NCBI GenBank assembly: GCA_003184365.1 | Contig: NKYR01000026.1 | Coordinates: 1 to 64,000 of the forward strand | Length of the DNA: 64,000 bases | Reading direction: 5' to 3' | DNA from: Evernia prunastri | Lineage: Eukaryota; Ascomycota; Lecanoromycetes; Lecanorales; Parmeliaceae | Shown: positions 57,688-64,000 of the stretch, one piece after another | Layout of the letters: each line of letters starts with the position of its first letter | Numbering within the stretch: position 1 is the first letter of the stretch | Made by a program: the position numbers and the translations under genes | The notes under the pieces: model-generated | The model's database searches: none | Seen by the model: the letters and a program-made list of their open reading frames with translations, nothing else | Told to the model about the DNA's origin: nothing

Positions 57688-58447
57688 CCAAATCATATTG
57701 GACAGCGCGATGTGCTAAGGTCACGCTCAAGGCAAAAGAGTGTTTGAGAGAATACACACGAAGCAGGAGCACACGGACGGAGGAAGCCCTCAAAGCGGCG
57801 AATCATGAGAAAGTTCGAGTTATTCGCAAAGCGAAGACGTTTTCCTTTCGCGAAAGTGTACACAAAGCATCCTTAAGACCCACGGGGGTCTGGAAGCTTG
57901 CAAAGTGGGGGAGACAACAAAGCGGCAAACCCAAAGAATTACCACAGTTTCCAGCGATTAAAGACGGGAACGGAGGCAAAGCAAAGGACTTCGAAGGCAA
58001 AGTGAGAGCCTTAAGAAGAGTCTTATTTCCCCCTTCACCGATAGCGGACTTAAGCGACATTGCTGAAACAAGATATCCCGAACCCCTAGAAGAAAACGGT
58101 AGACTCAGTAACAAAGAAGTCCGTGAAGCTATATGGCATCCAGCGGCAGACAAAGCTCCGGGTATCACTGGAATTCCCAATAGGTTTCTGCGAACGGTAA
58201 CAGAAACAAAACTAGTAGACTCGATTTCTCATCTCTTTCAAGCTTGTTTCGATGTCGGATACCACCCAAAACACTTTAAAGAAGCAAACACGATAATTCT
58301 CAAGAAACCAGGTAAAAAAGACTACTCTGAGCCGAAGTCATACAGGCGTATTGCACTTCTCGATACACTCGGCAAAGCGTTAGAGACAGTGATCTCAAAG
58401 AGACTCAACAATATAGCCGAGGAACACAAAATGCTGCCAGCACAACA
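57688..58447 (+). mobile_element. LINE reverse-transcriptase fragment, near-identical second copy
   Basis: 760 bp repeat of 55705-56464 with very few differences (for example A to G near 58214, and C to G near 58349 changing Pro to Arg in the SYRPIALLDTLG block). It starts right after the N at 57687 and ends by switching to MULE sequence at 58447. It encodes no complete domain. Confidence 0.88.
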
Positions 58448-59640
58448 CCTTTTCCTTGATCGGAAAGGCTGACTTTTGGAAGCGGGCAGTCATTGAATAC
58501 CTCTTCCTTCAATGTATCGAGGAAGTAGTTGAAGGCGGCTTCGGATTCGGATGTTGCAAAAGAGAAAGCAACTGGAAAGGACTTGTTCGTATTAGTGATA
58601 CCGACGGCTACGAAAAGAAGGAGCTTCTGAGCATTCGTATTGAATGTAGCGTCATTTTCCATAAGGAAACCGCTACAGAATCGCTTGGCGAGGCTTCTTT
58701 GGAAGTCATCGATTAGGACGATTTGTTCGAGGATCCTCTTGGTGATCGTTCCATGCATATCTTTGACGTATGAATACCGTACTTTGGCTGTGAAAGTCGG
58801 GCTATCCAGTGCTGCCAGAAGACCGGTAAGGACGTCCTCTCTACTGCGAGTAGTGGATGGAATCAAATTGTAGTATTTCTTCTTGTTCAGGTGGAACTCG
58901 TCGTCCCAATCCTTAGCCGTGTTATCCAGTACGGCTTCTGACTGATTATAGGTCAAATTGCTTGCTCGATTTGCTCTAGCAAGCTCCACCGCCTTAGCAT
59001 AATCGGGTTGTCGTTTCTTATGCATGTTGTAGGACAGTGGATTGGGAACCATTTCGTGGGAATGGTCCTGATGGCCCAATCCGAGGACCCACGTCTTGTT
59101 GCCTCCACCACGAGTATATGGATCCCTCCAGGTAATAGCGCATCGCCATAGGCAGCCTTTCTTCTTGATTCGAGTGAGTTCTTGCTGGCGGTTACTACCT
59201 TCGCCCGTATGCTCATCCAGCTTCCGATTATTCTGAGTCTTTTCCTCCGCATGGATACATTGATAGCTTTTGCGCCCTGCTCCACATGACCCTGTCACTA
59301 TAGCGAATCCTTGACTGAAGGTGTAATTCTAAAGGCGAGTCCAGGCGTCATCGGGTACATCAAAAGTCTCATTTGGTGAAGGAGGCTCTAAATGCTCCTG
59401 CGGTATACCGTCAATAACCTTCTGAACCAAAGGCTTTAGGTCGTCGTCGAGGCGGGGGTGAGGAGTCCATTGAGCAGCCTGAGTAGCGATAATAGCGACT
59501 GGTTGTGGTAAGACGATGTGGGTGGAAGAGGTGTTGTGGGTGGAAGGTGATGAGGAAGCGAATATGAGGTGTGGATAGAAAGGTACATGAAATTGGGTTG
59601 TGTCTACACTAAAGACGAGGTACCTCGGCAACGCTACTAT
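58447..59640 (-). mobile_element. MULE-type transposase fragment, N-terminal part (copy 2)
   Basis: Minus strand. The upstream frame, starting at 59631 (MPRYLVFSVDTTQFHVPFYP), runs to NETFDVPDDAWTRL and then a TAG at 59331-59329. The same frame resumes as NYTFSQGFAIVTGSCGAGRK, continuing into a Cys/His DNA-binding region typical of MULE/FAR1-type proteins (KKGCLWRCAITWRDP, LGLGHQDHSHEMVPNP), then LIPSTTRSREDVLTGLLAAL and the first catalytic block ENDATFNTN. It ends at 58447, where LINE sequence begins, so the second half of the catalytic domain is missing in this copy; copy 1 holds that part with 293 bp in common. The in-frame TAG plus truncation make it non-functional as assembled. Confidence 0.82.
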
Positions 59641-59987
59641 AGTTCCGCATTATTATTTATCCGAAGTGTGCGGTGCGGCCGGAGTGTGCGCTCCCAAGAC
59701 CTTCCGATCCATTCATTTGTTGCCAAACCTCAGAGTGGGGCGCAATTGATTTATTCAAGGTACTAAATTAGTGTAGAGATATCCACATAATTGCTTGACC
59801 CTCTAATGACTAGGAGGACCGGACTGTACTCGCATGTCTGTCGAAAAAAGTGGAGTGGTTCTCTTCGAGATGCCTGGACGACTCTCAATTGGATCTAGCG
59901 CCTTTCTGTATCTTATCTTAGCTTCGGAATTTCCGAAGCGAACAGTGTTTTGACAAAATTGTCGAGGTGTACATTGCATGACAAGTC
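59641..59987. other. Transposon edge and LOC1 promoter
   Basis: About 350 bp. The MULE 5' boundary probably lies between 59640 and 59760, where a GC-rich patch (GTGCGGTGCGGCCGGAGTGT) may be part of a terminal repeat; the other end is not in the assembly, so this cannot be confirmed. The rest is the LOC1 promoter. Confidence 0.4.
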
Positions 59988-60672
59988 ATGGCGCCTACCA
60001 GGACCGTCAAGTCCAAGTCATTTTCCAAGGACCGCAAAAGCTCCAAGAGCCAAGGGAAGTCCACCGTTCTTGGTGCAAATACAAAGAGCAAAGTCTCGAA
60101 GAAACCCAAGGCTCCACCACCCAAGCAGCAGAAGACCAAGTCAGCTGCGCCAGCCAAAAAGAAGAAACGTATATATACGGAGAAGGAGCTGGGAATATCA
60201 AAGCTGAATATGGTCACCCCGGTCGGCGTGGAGTTACCGAAAGGGAAAAAGAAGGGCAAGGTGTTTGTGGATGACCAGGCAGGGCTACATTGCTTCGCAT
60301 TGTTTCGATAGCAATTGCTGACTCGTTTCCCTCGTAGGAGAGCATGATGACAATACTCGCCATCGTGAATGCAGACAAAGAGGGCCAGATCGAGAGCAAA
60401 ATGATGAAGTCTCGCCAAATGGAAGCCATTCGTGAAGCAAGGCGTAAGGAGGCGGAGGCGAGACAAGAGCAAAGAAAATCGAAGCTGGTATGAGGCTTGT
60501 CGAAGTAGTTGAAACAAAGCGACTGACCATGTTGTAGGAAGAGACCAAAGATTCCATGCGCAAGAAGAGGAAAAGAAAGTCAAATGTTGGTGTCAACACG
60601 AGTCCTTTAGAGAGCAATTCGACATCGCCGAAGGACGCCACAGCCAGTCGAAAGAGGGTTTCGTTTGCTTGA
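59988..60672 (+). CDS. LOC1: LOC1-like protein, 60S ribosome assembly / mRNA localisation
   Basis: Small, highly basic nucleolar RNA-binding protein needed for 60S subunit biogenesis (and ASH1 mRNA localisation in yeast). Three exons (59988-60278, 60338-60487, 60538-60672) give 191 aa, matching the family's length. The N-terminal ~75 residues are Lys/Ser-rich (MAPTRTVKSKSFSKDRKSSK). The conserved core reads LNMVTPVGVELPKGKKKGKV, FVDDQESMMTILAIVNADKE, GQIESKMMKSRQMEAIREAR, then RMKKRKRK-like basic residues (SMRKKRKRKS). The family pattern requires VDD(K/Q)ESM to be continuous, which only happens if intron 1 begins at GC (60279), a GC-AG intron. Intron 2 is ordinary. The stop at 60672 is 19 bp from the stop of the convergent hydrolase gene, so the two 3' UTRs must overlap. 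Confidence 0.9.
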
Positions 60673-60691
60673 TGGTCGAGTCCACATGACT

Positions 60692-62281
60692 TCATGGCTC
60701 TAAATCTATATGAAGCTTTCGACGCATCGGATTGAATGATGCCGGAGCGTTATCGGCTCCACCAGTTTCATTCCCAACCTTGTCTCCGGGCTTTCTCTCA
60801 CGCTTCTTCTTTTCGATCTTGTCGCGATCGATATTTTTGAAGAATTGTACGAGGAATTGGCTCGCCTGATACCGAAATCAACGACATCACTCCTCGCGGC
60901 AAAGAAGTCAGCTTACAGGCTTAGCGAACCATCTCCCACCACCACTTTCGAACCAGCTGAGATGCCCACCAAGGGAGGTAGTGCAAAGCACTGCGAAAGG
61001 GTTTTGCCTGAATTCCCCGAACGGGATTGCTTCTTTCACGGCTATCTGTGGAGTTTTAGCGCATATGTTTGGGATCCTTTCTGGCGCACGGCATACCGGG
61101 TCATCCTCTGCATTGATTGCGAAAAGAGGTATCCTGATCGCCATCAGGGAGTCACAGGAGGATGCATCACGATAGTATGCTCCTTCGGTAGGATAGCCCC
61201 AAGTTGGGCCTTGAAGCTCTCTGTGATAGGCTTAGCGCTGGAAACTTTGTTCAGACAGAAATTTCCACCTATCAAACTCGTACAGATACCTGATGTTCCG
61301 GACTTTCTCGATGTCAACACGTGGATTCTTTGATATGGCATCGACATGACTGTTCTATTCGTCAGCCAGTAGGGTTTAAAAACAACAGTCCTGACAGGCC
61401 TGACTCTTCGAACAGCTGTTTCATGCTGGCTCCCATTGTCTTCGAATAAATTTCGGAGCCGAGCCATGTCCGTTGGAGCGCGAGATTTCCAGCCTCTAGA
61501 TTCCATGGGTTGGAGCATACTACAGCAGCGTCGAGCATACAGTTCTGGCCTTCCTCACCCAGGTACTACGCAATACAACATCCATCAGAACTGACACCAT
61601 CAATTGGACCCTATCTATCATACATACATTTACCAGTATATTAGCACCCAAGGAATATCCGATCCCAAACAATGGTCTATTTGGAAAGGTTTTCCTCAAC
61701 CAAGTAACTACCTGCCGCACGTCCCACGTCGCTCTGGCATTGTAGAGTACCCCAGTAGTGATCCTGCTCTTCGCACAGCCCCTCGAGTTCACCACGCACG
61801 CTTCCCACCCCGCATCAACAATAGGTCTCAGCACTTGCCTTAAGTATATTTCGTGAGAGCCGCCGCTCAGACCGTGTAAGGTAAGGAGCATTGGCTTCGT
61901 ATCCATAGACCCGATCTCATCAAATTCCGCATCCTTGTAGTAAGTGGTCCGAGGCGGCAGGCTTTGATCGGTACCATCGTATGGTTTCACGACGAAATCG
62001 ACAGCGAAGGTGCCGGCGAATCGGGGCTCTTGGGCGGATAATATTCGCCGTTTGTAGTATATGGCGATGTCTTGGCTTTTCACTGCTGTCCAGAAAGTCT
62101 GGAGGTGGCCGTTGAAGAGCAGAGGATTGAGCCGACAGATTGGGGTCGATTGTTTGCAGAGATCTAGGAGGTTCATGGACTGCTCTTCTGTACTGGTAGT
62201 TCTAACCGGCAAGGAGACAGGGGACTCGTGGTGATGGAAGGAAGTTTTGGCATAGCCAAACAGACGCCAGAAGTCCATCAT
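60692..62281 (-). CDS. Alpha/beta hydrolase, Eht1/Eeb1/YMR210W-type acyltransferase-esterase
   Basis: Serine hydrolase of the yeast Eht1/Eeb1/YMR210W family (medium-chain ethyl ester synthesis and hydrolysis, or monoacylglycerol lipase activity). Six exons keep frame: 62281-61628, 61565-61405, 61349-61269, 61220-61097, 61045-60917, 60865-60692; 440 aa. Blocks: RLNPLLFNGHLQTFWTAVKS, LLTLHGLSGGSHEIYLRQVL, VVNSRGCAKS, FGIGYSLGANILVNYLGEEG (nucleophile about Ser210), DAAVVCSNPWNLEAGNLALQ, PTWGYPTEGAYYRDASS, FAINAEDDP (acid about Asp338/339) and TTSLGGHLSWFESGGGRWFA (His about 368). The triad is complete. The exon 3-4 junction uses the CACAG acceptor at 61221, which gives FDRELQGPTWGYPTEG. Intron 2 uses a weak GTCAGG donor. 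The last ~55 residues are basic and charged. Convergent with LOC1. Confidence 0.92.
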
Positions 62282-62534
62282 TGGTGATTGAGGAATGCGA
62301 TCATTTCCAAGATCTACTAATGTAGCACCAGATCGATCGTCATCGTGGGGGAGGCGGCAGGTCAGGCGCGCTTAGCGCGAGTTACCGCAGAGAAGGCATC
62401 ACATGTTCAGTAAAGCAGGGTGGATTGAAAGAGCCTCCGCAATTATACCGGTGAAGCGGACACAAAGGCTCGTTGAGATGATGGAAGCTCGGGGGTAATC
62501 GCCGTAGCTTCAACAGGAGAATGTAGCAGGGACC
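62282..62534. promoter_or_regulatory. Divergent promoter region between hydrolase and MAU2
   Basis: 253 bp separate the two divergent start codons, so both promoters are compressed here. No specific site can be named. Confidence 0.5.
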
Positions 62535-64000
62535 ATGGCATATCAATTTCAAGATTCATACCCATCCTCGAACGCGCGGTATGGTGCCCAGTACCCTCCT
62601 CAACAGTCTCCCAGGACCACAGCAAACGGTTATGGTCCTCACAATACAAACGCGTACCAAGCGAGTGAGACCATCACGGCCTTGGGTGGTGCACTTCAGC
62701 ACAGACAACCGACCCCTCAATCGCAGACACAACAGCGAGCTTATGCCGTAGCGATACCGGCACCTTCAGCTTCCGCCCCTCTACCTGCGGTCAATGAAAG
62801 TAATGCGTATTCACGTGGTCACAACATGCCGCCGCCTTCGTATCAGACTCCTCCACTCGATTATCAGCTGCTCTTGCTTTCTCTAGCCGAGGAATACTTT
62901 GCTGCAGCGCATGGCTATGGCTCGATGGCAGACATAGGTCGTCGAGAAATTGAGCTGCAATCCTACTACAAGTTGATTGCAACCGGTTTGGGATGTCTCG
63001 AGGCTGTCTTAAAGCATTTCAAAATGCAGCCCGAGACAGAAACCATGGTCAGACTGCGGTATGCGACTATGCTTTTCGAGGAGACAGAAAATACCATGGA
63101 AGCGGAGGAAACTCTAGACAGAGGAATTATACTTTGTGGTCTCCATCATTTCGCTGACCTTCAATACAACATGCAGCATCTGCGTGCTCGGATGCTGTTT
63201 TCGAAGACCCCCCGAGCGGCTTTTAAGTTCCTCGACGGAGTCATAAACGATGCTGAGGCCTATCAACATATTGCATGGGTCTACGCCTTCCGTTTTCTCA
63301 AGATCTCCATGCATCTTGAGCTCTCATCTCATCAGGACCTGATCGCAGCCCTCAATCTGTTCAAAAGCATCATATCTATTTCCAGTAATTATGGGGACAA
63401 GTCTATTCTTGCGATCAGTACGACTCTTGAGGCTTTGACGTGTCTAAGGGTATCTAGTAGTGCTGAGTATATCGAAGAAGCGCAGCGAGCGTTGGCCGCC
63501 GTAAGAAGTTTGCAGCTGGACCCTGCGATAGGCGAGTTACATCAGTTGACAGTGTTAATGGCTTTTGTGGATCTATGCTGCCAACTGCAACAATTTGAAC
63601 CTCATCAAGCCATGTCAAAAATGCAAATAATGCAGAATGCGCTGAAGACCGTGGATACAAGTCAATCGTGGACTAACGACGGATCTTTTGCTATCCCCTT
63701 ACCAAACGCGAGAATGCCGACTTGTAAGAGCCACATTGGAGTTGTTCGGAGAAGAAACGACCATTCGATCGCCTTGATGTTCAATTGGATGCCAAAGGGG
63801 GATATTTACAACGTTGGGTACTTACTAGGCGGTGCTTCGATGACCAGTCGCAATACGGTAGATGGTCAAAAGTCGGAGCACATGCTCGAAGAAGGTATCA
63901 AAAGAATAGAATGTGAGTCAGTAATGATAATTCGATCTTTCAATCGTCCTGATAGTTTTCAAGGGGCACAACAAGAGAATAGCCAAGTACCCAAGTCTAT
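62535..64000 (+). CDS. Cohesin loading factor MAU2/Scc4 homologue, 3' end beyond window
   Basis: TPR-type subunit of the Scc2-Scc4 cohesin loader on chromatin. The first exon runs from ATG 62535 to 63912; a GTGAGT donor follows at 63913 and an acceptor (CTGATAG) at 63955, after which the frame continues as FKGHNKRIAKYPSL to the window edge. The N-terminal ~100 residues are Gln/Pro/Ser-rich and disordered (YGAQYPPQQSPRTTANGY). Then the family's TPR superhelix starts: YQLLLLSLAEEYFAAAHGYG, KLIATGLGCLEAVLKHFKMQ, TMVRLRYATMLFEETENTME, AEETLDRGIILCGLHHFADL, QYNMQHLRARMLFSKTPRAA, AYQHIAWVYAFRFLKISMHL and DHSIALMFNWMPKGDIYNVG. The opening without an in-window stop is why the gene is not closed. About 470 residues are visible here. 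No defects seen. Confidence 0.9.
   Translation, partial: MAYQFQDSYPSSNARYGAQYPPQQSPRTTANGYGPHNTNAYQASETITALGGALQHRQPTPQSQTQQRAYAVAIPAPSASAPLPAVNESNAYSRGHNMPPPSYQTPPLDYQLLLLSLAEEYFAAAHGYGSMADIGRREIELQSYYKLIATGLGCLEAVLKHFKMQPETETMVRLRYATMLFEETENTMEAEETLDRGIILCGLHHFADLQYNMQHLRARMLFSKTPRAAFKFLDGVINDAEAYQHIAWVYAFRFLKISMHLELSSHQDLIAALNLFKSIISISSNYGDKSILAISTTLEALTCLRVSSSAEYIEEAQRALAAVRSLQLDPAIGELHQLTVLMAFVDLCCQLQQFEPHQAMSKMQIMQNALKTVDTSQSWTNDGSFAIPLPNARMPTCKSHIGVVRRRNDHSIALMFNWMPKGDIYNVGYLLGGASMTSRNTVDGQKSEHMLEEGIKRIECESVMIIRSFNRPDSFQGAQQENSQVPKS

Noticed and set aside
59918..60695. Minus-strand frames opposite LOC1
   Set aside because: LOC1 on the plus strand shows clear family motifs; the opposite frames have none and are complements of its Lys-rich codons.

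Overview
This window reads as filamentous ascomycete (Pezizomycotina) nuclear DNA. Most convincing genes contain short introns (about 45-130 bp) with GT...AG ends, often with a CTAAC/CTGAC-like branch site. The conserved genes are fungal: fused lycopene cyclase/phytoene synthase, CarX-type carotenoid oxygenase, Zn(II)2Cys6 regulator, LOC1 and MAU2/Scc4. Class is uncertain. No tRNA, rRNA or CRISPR array could be supported.

Layout. 1-6.5 kb holds a carotenoid pair transcribed divergently from a shared 689-bp promoter: carRA (phytoene synthase plus lycopene cyclase) and a carX-like retinal-forming oxygenase. Together they cover the ends of a carotene-to-retinal route, but the desaturase (carB) and opsin (carO) that often sit beside them are not in the window. 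6.5-13.3 kb is gene-poor, with a diverged 128-bp-spaced direct repeat. 13.7-18.8 kb has a seven-exon DEAD-box helicase and a six-exon unrecognised protein. 20.9-26.1 kb carries two convergent paralogues of a family I do not recognise, built from a repeated ~110-residue N-terminal module and a conserved C-terminal domain. 27.4-30.1 kb has an ankyrin-repeat relic and an aldo/keto reductase with an abrupt GC-rich 3' half and no catalytic tyrosine.

30.7-38.5 kb has four unrecognised minus-strand genes: an acidic-tail protein, a mitochondrial-looking protein split by a frameshift, a coiled-coil protein and a compact 206-aa protein. 39.5-42.0 kb has a decayed short-chain dehydrogenase facing a UPC2-like zinc-cluster regulator. 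43.0-49.3 kb encodes secreted proteins: a 1097-aa Ser/Thr-rich mucin-like protein and a HExxH metallopeptidase, followed by a 428-bp MITE-like inverted-repeat element. 50.4-52.3 kb is an F-box-like protein.

55.4-59.7 kb is a transposon patchwork: a 5'-truncated LINE and a MULE transposase, each present as overlapping partial copies joined at two single N bases, so this stretch may be partly mis-assembled. 60.0-64.0 kb returns to conserved housekeeping genes: LOC1, an Eht1-type alpha/beta hydrolase convergent with it (19 bp apart), and the cohesin loader MAU2/Scc4, which runs off the window end.

Exon boundaries were derived by reading splice sites and checking that summed exons keep frame; function calls rest on recognised family motifs, not on a database search.
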